Part shown: positions 35,765 through 47,929 of the stretch, one piece after another
Layout of the letters: each line of letters begins with the position of its first letter
How positions within the stretch are numbered: the stretch's first letter is position 1
DNA from: Pyronema omphalodes
Lineage: Eukaryota > Ascomycota > Pezizomycetes > Pezizales > Pyronemataceae
Reading direction: 5' to 3'
NCBI GenBank assembly: GCA_024516155.1
Contig: JAJJXM010000083.1
Location: 62,001 to 126,000, forward strand
DNA length: 64,000 nt
Position numbers and translations under genes: made by a program
The notes under the pieces: generated by a model
Database searches by the model: none
Seen by the model: the letters and a program-made list of their open reading frames with translations, nothing else
What the model was told of the DNA's origin: nothing

Positions 35765-38697
35765 ACCAGGTACCTATACCTATGTATCCAAACCCCATGT
35801 CAACACCCATTCTTCCCTTCCCAAGATAGCAACCAACCCCATGAATCACCCCGCAAGCCACAGTCATACATAACCCGGTTCCCTTAAATTCCAACTTCTA
35901 CCCATGTACCCTAGACCATAGCCATGCTAGCCACGCTTACTTAATCCAAGTTCTAGCCACACATTACCCATGGCAGCACCTTTATCCTCGCCATCTTCAC
36001 CATCTGCACCTCATCTTCACCATCTGCCTCTTCACCAAAGGCACAAAATCTAATCTCCGACTGGGCGGCGTCGCGGCGTCGATATGGTGGGCTAGTCGCT
36101 GTCATCCCCCGAGTCTTATTGGCTTCCGACCGAACGGGATCCAGCGACCATCCAGACCGCCAGTCGGCGTTTCAAGGCTTGACGGTTGAAGCTTCTTTGT
36201 AGGCTAGTATAGGCACCGTAGTTTAACCATCCGGGTGTTCCCCGATCATATCGACCATGTTGGGAGGAAAAAACATCCGGAATCCTGCCATGTGAACTGT
36301 GAACGCCTTGCACCAATTATTGGAGATTGCTTGTATATATTTGCATAAAACTGAAACAGCGAAATATTTGCATATACTGAAACATTGAAACACCCTAGAA
36401 TCTTCTAAGGTATCCGGATTGCTTCTATGGGATTTCCTTGTCGGACTTTGGATATGTAATTTTATTTTATTTTACTTTTTGGGCGGAAGTTACCGGTGAT
36501 GGTTGTGATGATAGGGGGGTGGTGGTGAAGTTATGGCTACCAGCTGCCAGCTGCCCTCATAGAGGAAAAACGAGCGCTCACTTGCCTTCCCTTCTTTCCT
36601 TTCCTTGCCTTTCACCATACCATATCCCATATATGTAATCCCAACTTCCAACCTTCAACTGTCCCCAAGCTCCCCAGCCTGAAATTTTTTCTCGGCGCCG
36701 TTATGGCTCCATCTTAAACCCGGTGAAATCAAAAAGCGCGTGGAAGTTTGACAGCTCGCTAGCTAGCTGCTAAGTCAACGCCAACGTTATCCCTGTCTTA
36801 TAGTGCCATAGTGCCATGATGCATCCACCGCCATGGTGCGAACTTCGAACTTCGAAGTTGAAGTTGAAGCTGTGTATATATCAAACTATGGTGACCATAC
36901 AAATAGGGGCTGGCTTCGGCTCCACGGGGAAGTTTTGTATGTATGGTGTATATGTATATGGTGTATGCCAGGTGGTGTGTAAACCACGCTGCAACGACGC
37001 AATGACGCCACGACGCAACGACGCCACGACCGGTCAACGGTACTGTATGGGCACTGTATCATAATGTACTATATCTGCAACGAACAGCCGAGGCTTACTT
37101 ATTGCTACAGATACACGGCACCATATGGTCAGTGATGACAAGTGATGACAAGTGATTACACCATATGAACTCTAATTCTAATTTCTAACGAAAGAGATAG
37201 GTTACAGTGCACGTGTTATGAGACCCCCCACCCCACCCATTGTCAAAACGCAGGATATAAGATATAATATACAGGAAGTGATATCTCCAGCTAAATAAAG
37301 TTAATTAATCGATTAATCAATACTGAATAAAATCCCATACATATAGAATACCGATAACATCAATCACCGTATTAAGTAATCCATAATCCATAAAAGTAAC
37401 CGTCAAGTCATCCGGAGAGCAATTTATCGCTTACATAAATAGCAAGAGTACTCCAATTTTCGTTTCTAATACATACCGATGATTGAAAATTACAGAAGGA
37501 AGGTAATTCTGGAAGGTTCTTGTAATTGTTTGTAGGTCACAGCGTAAAATCGACCGGTACTGTATATGAATTTCACTTCACCGGATCTCTAAAGGCAGAA
37601 AGTGGGCAGTTTGGTTTGCTTCACCGGAGTCGGGAGTTTCGGATTTTGGGTTTTCGGTGGAACATTACCGGTGATGTGGGATACCAGGGACCAGAATAAT
37701 GGATGCGATGGAACTGTGTAGATAGGTTATGTCTTTCTTTTAATTTTAATCATCATGTTTCTGTTGTAATATCTGTTTACAGACTTGAAATTGACGACCC
37801 ATAACACAAACATGAGAGTTCTTTTTAATAATCAAAGTTCTTCACAGTTATCATATAAACAAAACCTATTAACACTTCACATAACTGTTTCGAGTTTCAA
37901 TCATGATGGCAACTATTTTTTCCACTTTAAAGAAAATCCACTAATTCCCTGTGCATTATCTTTTTTATCATTCCCGTTTCATCCTCTTATTTCAAGTATT
38001 CAACCACCCGGGTATGAAGATTTAAACAAAAAAAAAAAGATCTGCTTGCCAGCTGCCAGTCTGCTTCATAATCCCTTCCTCTGTCCTCCATCTCCATCTC
38101 CATCTCCATTTCCATCGCCATCTCTTATCTACAACCCATCCCTTATCCCTTCCATCAATCTGCAAAAATAATAATAAAACACCCCAACACCGAAAAAAAA
38201 AAGACTAGATAAATATCTCAAAAAAAAAAAGTTAAGAAAAAAAAAAACACAAACTTTTCTTTCCTTCCCCGACCATCAGATTAGGAAAAAAAGGAATAAA
38301 AAAGGGTGGTAGTAAGTTAGAATAGAACTGTTAGTAAGGTGAGTAGAAGAAAAGAAAAGAAAAAAACAGAAAAAAAAAACAAAGTTAACGCCGACATACA
38401 CATACAAATCTCCCAACCGCGATCCATCAACTTATCCTATCCTATCCTATTCAACAAAAATAAAAAAAGAGTATAGTCCCATCCCCACGCACGCGTTCAT
38501 AAAAGGGGAAAAAAAAATAGAAAACCCATCCATGCACCGTTAAAAAAACACACATCAAAAAAATAAGTATCAGAAAAAAAAAAAAAAACTCCGGCTAGAG
38601 ATCGATCAAAACAAGAAAAAAAAAAAATACAACGAATCGAAAAGGAATGCTGCAAAAGAGTATCGTAAAAAGCCACTATCGTAAAGATCATCCTCGC
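35765..38697. other. Intergenic downstream of the tandem units
   Basis: No supported gene. It contains a small ACGACGC(A/C) array (about 36988-37031), TCCATC/TCTCCA repeats (38080-38130) and many A-runs of 8-14 between 38020 and 38640. The last few hundred bases are the likely 3' region of the RasGEF gene on the minus strand. Confidence 0.5.
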
Positions 38698-38787
38698 TCA
38701 ATCCTCTTTATCATCTTCCTTCTCCGACTTTTCTTCTGGCTTCTCGCCCAGCTTATCACCCAGATTTGCAGGCTTGACAGACTTCGC
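38698..38787 (-). other. In-frame extension after the RasGEF stop
   Basis: Beyond the TAG (38788-38790) the same frame runs 29 codons to TGA (38698-38700). It encodes a Lys/Glu/Asp-rich peptide (starts AKSVKPANLGDK) that continues the hydrophilic tail. Reading the TAG as its one-step ancestor CAG would give an uninterrupted tail. Confidence 0.45.
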
Positions 38788-41700
38788 CTAGCTAGCCGGT
38801 GCCTGTGTCTGGGATTGCGTCTGGGTCTTGAATTTATGCGCCCATGCATTAAATCTCTCCGATCTGAATGAATGACCATCCGTCTTGGGAGTTCCAACCG
38901 TCGCCTGCTTCTCCTCGACCACAGTCGGTACCTCTGTCCTAACCATCGGGCGTTGCTCTCTTGGCTCAAGCATCAAAGACCGTCTGTACAGATGCTGAAC
39001 ATCCGCCGCCTTCGAGTTATGAATGCGAGCAATCTGGAAATCAATCCAAGTCTGCATCTCGCTGACTTCGGCGATACGGTAAGGAATCTGGAAACGTTGA
39101 AGCTCGGAAATAATACGTGCTGTTTTCACGTGCTTGTCGAAATTGATCAACTGCTTGGTGGAACCTTCGATGCTGACAGGACGCTTGGAGGGGTTACCGA
39201 CATCGACGAATGTCAACTGGTATAAAATTAGCCACTGGTATGTAATAGTTGGAAGGTTGACAGGAAACTTACGTCGGTCAAGTAGGTACCCAAGAAAGGC
39301 AAGCAAGGAGGAACGTGGCTGCGAAGTCTTGCACGAAGAATGGCGTGGTTCTTGGAAACGTCAATGACGGATCTCAAGTTCTCCAATACCGCCTTGGTCT
39401 TGGGGGAAACAATCTCCCAAGTTTTCTTGAGACGGATAATGGTAGAAGCATTCAAGGTGCACATGATAGCCATCAAAGAGTCGTAGTTGTTCAATTCCAA
39501 ACATCTATCGGCAATCTTGATCCAGTGCTTGATAACCACTGCACGCTTCTTGATATCGGTAACATCCAAGATGGTCTCGGCGACAAGGTGTGCAAGGTCG
39601 GTGGAGAGCGAGGACATGGCCAAGACATTGGTGGCAATGGAGCCCTTCTTCTTGGTCCATTCCTGAGCAATGAGCTCCTCAGGGCGGATAGAGCAGAACA
39701 TGCGGGACTCCTTGAGAGTGAACTGTCTAGCGAGCTCAGTGGGGTCAAAATCAAGGATACTGCAGGTTGGTCCGCCAGGTGCAAGTGCCGCCTTGAGGGT
39801 ATTCATCTGACTCCTAGAAATGATTGGAGAAAGAATAGGAGTCTCAGGAACGGTGAAGTTGGCAGAGTTGGCAGTCATTCCGCAGACAAGACGAGGAACC
39901 AAAGGTCCATCGGCGGCTGAGACCTTCTCGGCGAGGTCGTGAAGGCGCATAGCAGCGGAAGGAAGCGCTTCCTTGAGAGCGTTCTCAGAGAAGGGGATAA
40001 TAGCCTCCAATGCCTCCTGGTCTACCTCTTTGCGCCAATGAGATTCCAACCAACCCTTAAAGACGTTATACACACGCAACCGAACGGGCTGTGCTGCAGG
40101 GGAAGCTCCAACTGAGCTAAAGCGGTCAATAAGCGCCTCTGCAAACTGCTTAGGGGTGGAGAAAAGTCTGAAGGTGAGGTAGAAGGTTGCAACAAAGACT
40201 GCATCCGGTGTCGAATCTGCGATAGTCAAGCGCTCAATAAGCGCTGGAAGGGTACCACCGGTGATCTGGCCCTCCTTATTGAAGGTCAGGTCTTCAGAGT
40301 GTGATTCAGTGATCAATTCGCTTCCGGTGCCACTAGCAGCAAGAGAAGTTTGTGATCCCATCTTCATATCGAGAATAGGCGTCGAAGTGCTAGTTGACGA
40401 CACTGGCTCAGGAGTAGTCGCACGGGTCGAAGTTTGTGAAACCAAACTGAATTCGGAACCACGGATACTGTTGCTATTGATTGAGTCGGCAGCAGAGATA
40501 GATTCCGCGCCAATGCTGTCGGCACGAACGGCCTTCCTGAGAGGAGAGCGAACATCAATGTCTTTCTTGAATTCTGCAACTCTTGGTGTAGTTGGTACAG
40601 GGGATTGGATAGACGCCGCAACAGACGCTTCTGATCCGCGACGCATGGTGATGGTGCGAGGTGAGAAGATGGGGGAAGGAAGAGGTTTGTCCAATGCTGG
40701 AGATCTCGCAGGAGCTTCAACCCCCATACCAGTGTCCAGGGTCAAAGGTGCAGGTACATGTCGAGGTTCCTTGGGCGGGGGTGGCGGAGGCTCTTTGGCC
40801 GGGGTAGGCGGGGGAGGCATAGAAACTCTGTTTGACGCCTCCGCAGGAATCTGCAATGCAGGAGTTTCCACCTCTACTTCCGGCTCCGGCTCCTCCGCAC
40901 ATATTTCCATCGGAGTGACCTGTTCGGCCACTGTTGGTGACTGCGGTGACTGCGGTGATGCTGGGATTGGTATCGCTTCGTCGGCGGTGATTCCGAGTCC
41001 TATCTCGAGCGGCTTCTCACCCAAAATAAAGTCTCCGATTCTCTCGATAACAAACTTCGAACGAGCAACACAGTCTCCGGCTCCTCTAACACATCCAGTT
41101 GCTGCTTCAACCAAGCTTCTTCCTCCGTCGGCAATCATGATTCCGTCGTCTTCCTCGTCCATATCTTCAATACGGTTGTCGTAGATGTCATTTGCCGCAG
41201 CAACCAAAGATGTTATCCTTTGGTACATTGCCTCTTTTGCTACTTGAAGAGCGGTCGCACGAGGGTCGCGGGCGTAGACAGCTTCGACAACCTCCAGAAG
41301 ATCCCGAGCGGCCTCAACAGACTGTTGCTGGGTGAGCTGAAGTTGCGGTGTGAAACGTGCTTGTAAATGAATGCGACCGATATAAGATCCTAAATAAGAC
41401 AATAATATATCATGGGTAGCACCCAGTCGAGCCAGCGCGTATACAGGAGTTGGGGGTCGTTGGATCCTCAGAGCTTCAATTTGTTGATTATAATGCAAAT
41501 CGTGCTCATCCTGCGGGGTATTTGCATAGGGAGACGACGATAAGGGATGTGAATCATTGGTGGCTAATTGGGGAGTCCCCCGGGCCGCATCGTTGGAGCC
41601 AAAGTATCCCTCGGGATTGGCGCCAGCATCCGGATTTCTGTGTAACTTTGATGCATCAGAGCGCGAATCGCATGGCGGCGTTCGCGGTAATGCATCCTCC

Positions 41701-42602
41701 ATGTATGTATCCTCGTTATAGTCGAGGAGGTTTGCGGAAAGCTCGTAAAGCTCATACCAGATATCCAAAAACCGAACTCCCCGGAGAACGACCTTGAAAC
41801 TTTTCATCATCAATTCATCCGTAATTTCTTCAAACTGTGCCGCAAGACTCTTGTCTGATAATTTCTTGGCATTTTTTACCAGCCCGGAGAGTTCAGCCAA
41901 AAGAATCTTTCGGGATTTTCGAATGTCGTCGCTTGACCGGACATTCTGTGCCTCTCGCGTGAGACACTCAGTGGTTTCCTGTCGGCGTCAAATTAGCCAT
42001 CGAGAGCGTCGGTATCAATTAAATGAAAATCGTACCAGTAAATGCCGCACGCCAGCCACAAGCGCCGTAACTGCATGTTGGTCAACTGTTACGCCGCCCT
42101 CATCCGATCCAATTCTGTATTGATCAAAAAGCATCAGACATGCTTTTAATAATAGCCTGATGTGTGGTGTTTCGTATGCTTCGCAGTAGTTTGTTGGTAA
42201 CCATCCTCTCGCTCCCGAACTCAACAGCGTACCGTCGGCCCATCCATTAGTATGGACCGAGTGTACTAATATCAAGTCGCCGGCATTCAGCGATAATGTT
42301 ATTGTTGATGAGTCGGCAGAGTATCCGGGTTGAAAAGGGTAGAACGCTCGTAGGAAAGGGTGAAAGTCGAGTTGTGCTTGTTCTTGTAATGATTGTTGTG
42401 AGGAGCGGGGTGTAAGAGGTGGGGTGACTTGTTGCGATGACTGAGACTGGCCTCCCAGCGACTGGTTTCTAGCATGTTGCTGGCTCGTGCGGTTCCTAGA
42501 CTTTCGTGACGATCGTGATGCATTGCTGTTGCTCCGCTTCTTCTCTATCCGCAGCGGGGCGACGTAGATGCTGTCGCGGGGAGAGAGTGGGTTTCCGTCC
42601 AT
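38788..42602 (-). CDS. Ras guanine-nucleotide exchange factor, SH3-RasGEF_N-RasGEF (Cdc25-type)
   Basis: Activates Ras by catalysing GDP/GTP exchange, upstream of cAMP-PKA and MAPK signalling at the plasma membrane. Exons (minus strand) are 42602-42036, 41978-39273 and 39216-38788 (1233 aa), with introns of 57 and 56 nt carrying GGCTAAT branch sites. An SH3 domain lies at about residues 85-142 (AFYPFQ, GWADGTLLSSGARGWLPTNY). Helical and Pro/Ser-rich linkers follow, then RasGEF_N from about 759 (GGTLPALIERLT). The catalytic RasGEF domain spans about 925-1190: FDPTELARQFT, the catalytic-helix block NASTIIRLKKTWE, and PCLPFLGTYLTD joined to LTFVDVGNP across the last intron. SH3 plus RasGEF_N plus RasGEF is the Cdc25 layout. 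The TAG stop is followed by 29 further open, Lys/Glu-rich codons and a TGA. Confidence 0.92.
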
Positions 42603-45600
42603 TCTATGTTTACTGGGTGTCGACGGTAAAATCGACAGTGGCGCAACCAGTCATCCGTAAATCAACGAGTAGGATTAGAGGATAGGATACTAGATGCTGC
42701 ACTATGGTAAGCCCTGCTGCTGTACGACTCGGCCGCATGAAGAATTGACATCCACAGCTCTGTAACAGCAAAGACAGTAACATACCACTTGTGACTGCAA
42801 GTCAACCGATAAATATGCGATGATCAATCTCTCGATCCCAGCGCAGCGGTCTCTTGTGTCAGTGGAAACGAAAATGAACGCCGGGGAGTTTGACTATTCG
42901 TGCTGCCACCGTCGTCTTCTTTCGTCGTGTGTTGTTGCAGCCGTCAATGCGTTCGTGCGTCTAGTCGAAGGCAAATAGAACTATGTCGAGCGGGTAGCTG
43001 CAGCTGGCAGGGTAATTATGTATGGAGCCGCGGGGGAATAGCACGGAGAAATCAAGGCAGTAGAAAGGAGGGCTGCTATTGCTGGTGTGATTATTATTAT
43101 TGCTCTGCTTGGAGCACAACACTTGGATATGGATCTTTATGGATGGATATGTATTCCCTTCGTGCAACAGAACAGATTGACAGTACAAGTTTAGCAGACA
43201 CAGTCACGCCACTGGTATGCTACAATTCGTGGATTGGTTGAACAAAAGAGTGGAGGATGGTGGAGGGTTGGAGTGTGGAGCGGTGAGGAAGCTCGGGGCG
43301 GGTAGAAAACGAGCGACTGAGGCGAGTAGTGGAGGATGATGGAAGATGTGATGTGATTGATTGCTGGGGCCGATCGTTTCTTGAGTGGAGTGAGCGGAGT
43401 AGCTGGACTGGTGGCAACTGAGGAGGGAGTGTCTAGGTGGTGGTGGTGGTGCGTGCTTTTTGGTGCTCCGAGCTTGCTCGTTATCGAAACGGACGGGAGT
43501 GCAAAGGAAGGAGGGTAGATTTGATTTGTCGTAGTGTGAGCAAAAAAATGAACAAATTGGACAGATTAATTGGAATCGACGTCAGTCAATCAGTCAGTTA
43601 GTTGATCAGTCAGTGCATGTGCTGTTTGCTATGTGTTGAAGGGAATAATTATAACAATGAGTGTATGGTTGTTGTGGTTGTAGTTGTAGTTGTAGTTGCA
43701 ATTGCAGTTGCTACAGTAATAACGATGGTTATTGGTTATTGGTTATTAGAATAGGTGGATCCGTCCAGTGATCTTGTCGAGTTCTATTCTTTGTATTGAC
43801 AGTTAATGTCTCGTATTGTTCTTGCTGACAATGTCTCGTCCAAGTTCTTGTTGACAATTCTGTCTCGTCCTGTATTCTTGTTGTTGACAATGTTTTTGTT
43901 TTTGTCTTGTCAATTATTCTTCATTGACAATGCCGTCTCGTCTTCGTTTCTCGATCAATCGTTCGTCGTATTATTCCCAGCTTCAAGCACGGACTCGAAC
44001 GGGAGTTCTGGGGCTGCGGGAAATCGCCGTGTATATGAGCATCCGCCTCTGTCCTTGTCTGTCGTTCTCTCAAGCCTCTGTGGATCGAATCTGCATACCG
44101 ATGTCTCTTAGGCGTGCGACTTCACAGCAAATGTGTTGGTGGGTGCAAAGCTATCCCTGCATCGACGCTGCAATATCCTGGGGTTACCCCTGAAAGGCAA
44201 AGATAGGACACTAGCAATTCAAAGGCAAGCTAAGAAGGCAGCTATTGTAGACGCTAGCATATTTTGGTTTAGTCCGACCAGGGGCGGATCAGAATCAAGG
44301 GACGGAGGGTCCGAGCACCAGCGACCTTTGCCTGGGTGCGAGCCACCGAATCGAAGCTAAACAGAGGAACGGCTACAGAAGAAGAAAGGAAACTACTAAG
44401 AGCACAAACATGACGGGCCCTGGAGCTATCGACATAGCAAAGCATAAACAAAGGGTCTGACATTTAACGTTAACACACAGAAGGAGGACCGTCGAAAAAA
44501 ATTGACATTTTCAAATCTTGGCTGTAATCTCTCTCGGGAACGTGCACTGCGGGCAATCAGAGAAAAAAAAGGGTGACAAAATTGGGGAAAAACTCATGGA
44601 GGTATATCAGGAATACTACTGGCTCTCCAATATGGGCAACCCCACGCCCTCAGCTGCCTCAATCATCCAGTCTCGTGTCCTAGGCAATAAGGGACAGGTC
44701 CCCCAGCGGGTTCACTATCAGCTACCGACACAAAGTGTTCTCCGTGAGTAAGGCGTGAGTAGGGAGTTGCGGGGAGGAGGATCACGGTCATCTATCTATG
44801 TGCGGATGATTGTGATCAATAGTGTGATGACGCAGCTTGTACCCCCCAAATTGTGAAGTGATGAGCTTAACAATGTCCGGTTAGGCAAATTCATAACAGA
44901 GAAGAAAAAAAAAATAAACTCATTATGTATTCGCTAGACAATTAGTTATCGTTACGCGCCGAAAATCCGAAGAGATTCGTTAAATTAATATAAATCGGTG
45001 ACCAGCATGTGTATCCCACTGTCCATCAACGCCCAAACTTTAAACCCAGAACTAACCCGGATCAGGGATATGGCGGCGGCGGTTGCACAACGTACTGGCT
45101 GCGGGCAGCTCAACTCTGAGGATAAAGTTCAGGAGATGTCATGGCCATCCCACGAATCAACCATGTACCTCCGCACAAGGGAAGTACATACCACATACCC
45201 ATCATACATCATGTCATTTCCGTGGCGGCCACGATAGGAACATGCATACATGGAGATTACAAGGCAAACATGTCAAAGTTGTAAGCGAACGCAGAGTGAA
45301 TGTAGATAGGCGAAGAGTACATTGTGAATGGTAAACAGCGATCTAGATGGTACTGAATCTATGACTTATATAGAGTGCAATCAGCATGATCATGTTGGCA
45401 AGATCGAACCTTAAGCAATTGTGATGATCGTGTTACCGAAAGGTAGACAAGCAGTTTATTTGGTCAACGATGACTTCAATAAAGCCATCGAGCTTGATCG
45501 AACAATTGCTTCAGTAGAATCTACGTGGGGGTCTGGGTAGCTTAGAAAAGTGTTATTGGAAGCGTGACCACCGTTAATGGTCGTGATATTCGAAATAAGG

Positions 45601-47226
45601 CGTTTCAGACCCTAACATAATCGGCGCAGGGCAAAATGCGGCCGTTCAATTTTTCACCGCACGAAAAAAAAAAATTGCCGAAAAACTAATGCCGAAGATA
45701 TTGACGATCACCAATGCCGAATTGCACAAGCGCTCGGTATGTTGATTGATTACGAAATCCCAAAACTTTCCAACACCCACCACCGACCGCCCTCCGCCTT
45801 AAAATCCCAACGTCAGATTGGCTGAAAATGAATACCACAAGAGGAATAGTTGATAGTTGAAAAGAATTAAGTGTAATGTTGTACCTCATTTTTGCTATAA
45901 GGCATAGTATTTTTCTTTTATCGTGGAGGGTATGTAGCCCAGACCTACCTTATGGAATGAGGTATGTACAACTGATCTGGAAATGGTTTCTCCTTAGTTG
46001 TAACCATTGATACTAGAGGTACAACAGCATGTCACTGGAGGATAAAGTTGTGATGAATCCAACGGTTTAACAGTCGGTTATGTTGGTAATTTCATGGGCT
46101 TAGCGGGCACCAATAAGATCACCATAACACAGATATCTTCATCCCGCAGCCAGTGAGAGGTGGTAACTGCAACGGGTTTAGGGGGACCTGAAAAACCTTA
46201 TCACCAGCTTATAAGTCTCGTACAATGTCAGCATTCTCAAGATACCTACCAATCGATAAGTAATCTGTCGAGGTTTGTTTCAAGAATGTTTATGCGGTAT
46301 AATATTCGCTTCGTGATTTGTTGACCAAAATACTACAGCCGAGTAAATTTCCATCGCAAGGTAGAATATCGAAACTACAAAAGTAGAAGTCTCACGAAGA
46401 ATTGATAACAAATGTGAGATCTGACATATCTCTAGTGCGGGGAACCAACAGGAAAAAAAAACACATTTACCAACGTGTAACGGCCCGTATCGCGATATCT
46501 GTTTCGTCGGCTTTTTTTTTTTCAAGGCGTTGTAAAATGGACCCTAACTCTTTTATGCGACACCAATTCTGCCCTTTGATTGGTTTACAAAAAGCCAAAC
46601 AACGTCCATTTGTGTGCAATCACATAACATCCCGCGAAAAAACCAATCCAAGAATGGCTAGACCAAGATCAGCTAGACTCGGTTAAGTTTGGTGGGGCCA
46701 CTTTTAATCTTGACTAGGCTCGGTTAGATTAGCGTGCGCCGGGCATCCCTTTGCCGCAACTCGCCATGGCCACCCCACACCGCAGGCATCGCGAGATGTC
46801 CAGTGACATCACCGCATCTGAGATTTTGATTGTGTACTTTGGTGCAAGGGTAAATTCTGCGAGCGCTCTGTTGTATCACCACGTCTGACGTTTTTTCGTC
46901 CATACAGCAGAAGAATGCTAAGACCACTCTCTTCCATGAAGCGATGAATATTTTTCGATAATTATAGTTGAAATTGGCTATCATAGAGAACTTAATCCTT
47001 TATGTTTTCTCAGAAAACCTCCGAGGTCGTGATTGTGATTTTACATACGACATAGGTGTAAATTTCATGGGAGGCGCCATACATACTTAACGCAATCCCG
47101 GAGTGCTCTAAAGGAAGCCGGCATCGCCGTGGGCCCGCATATAATTCAAGTCACGTTTCGCCCGGTCAACCTCCACCGAGCCCATCAATTTCCAAAACCG
47201 GTTGCTCGGGAAGTTGAACTTCCTCT
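42603..47226. other. Intergenic upstream of the RasGEF gene
   Basis: No supported gene in 4.6 kb. The first 1.2 kb is probably promoter and 5' UTR of the RasGEF. It includes GTTGTAGTTGTAGTT-type repeats (43670-43710), a run of degenerate TTGTTGACAATGTCTCGTC units (43800-43945) and AT-rich DNA. Confidence 0.5.
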
Positions 47227-47538
47227 ATGAATTTTGGATTTTTAAATATCTATCGATGTTTTCAGCTGGAATCTTTACAATCTCAATTGCTCCTTCCACG
47301 TAAAGATACCTTTCCAGAAAAACAACCAACAAAACAGTCCCATTATCAATCCCCATTACCATCACCATCGGTAATGCCGGACGTATGTACACAGAAACAG
47401 GGCGTCGATGTCGATGCGTTTAATCTACCCGCCGAACATCCAGGGACGCCCACCATGAATATCCAAGAACTTCACTTTCAAGTACGTATACCAGCCATAT
47501 CAGCGTCCGAACGCAACATGTGGTATGTGCACAATTAA
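47227..47538 (+). pseudogene. Possible orphan exon next to a MITE
   Basis: A 103-codon frame with protein-like, Pro/Gln/Ser-rich composition in its middle part. It has an acceptor-like TTTTCAG at 47258-47264 and a good donor GTACGT at 47482 in phase 0. No start-containing exon is visible upstream, and the following acceptor-like TATTACAG is the very edge of the MITE at 47550. It may be an exon remnant of a decayed gene, or a chance frame. Confidence 0.25.
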
Positions 47539-47549
47539 ATTTTCTATTA

Positions 47550-47927
47550 CAGTCGAACCTTTTTATAAGCGTACCAATTATAAGAATAACCTCTCCATAA
47601 GAGTGCATAGCCGTGGTCCCGACGATTTTTGTATGGGAAATAAGAGTAACCTCGATACTAAAATACTCTTAAGGAAATGCGAAAAATTGTTAGCATACTC
47701 TTAAGATAGAGGTATGGGCGACGGTGCACGCCTGGCCTTGAGCAGGGTATACTCGTGTCAAGGTGGCGCTAATGCATTACCTTGGGGCTGAGGGGCGGTA
47801 CGCACCACCCCCAGCGCGCGGGGTCTCAAGCAATCACTCGCGCCAAGCCAACCTCTTCCGAAGAGTTTCGTCATTATAAGAGTACACTTCTCTGGTCCCA
47901 GCGTACTCTTATAAAGAGGTTCGACTG
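47550..47927. mobile_element. Pogo/Tc1-mariner-like MITE (378 bp)
   Basis: Terminal inverted repeats begin CAGTCGAACCT(T/C)TTTATAAG at both ends (47550 onward, and the complement ending 47927). The element is flanked by TA on each side (47548-47549, 47928-47929), the target duplication expected for Tc1/mariner/pogo elements. TIR similarity runs about 25 bases, and the interior has further TATAAGAGTA repeats. There is no transposase, so it is non-autonomous. Confidence 0.85.
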
Positions 47928-47929
47928 TA

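Noticed and set aside
27431..42602. Nuclear reassignment of UAG to glutamine
   Set aside because: TAGs are found only near the 3' ends of genes. None lies inside the long bodies of the RhoGAP, RasGEF, Med5, phosphatase or membrane-protein genes, which reassignment would predict.
43985..44010. tRNA B-box-like GTTCGAGTCC on the minus strand
   Set aside because: No T stem or acceptor stem can be formed around it.
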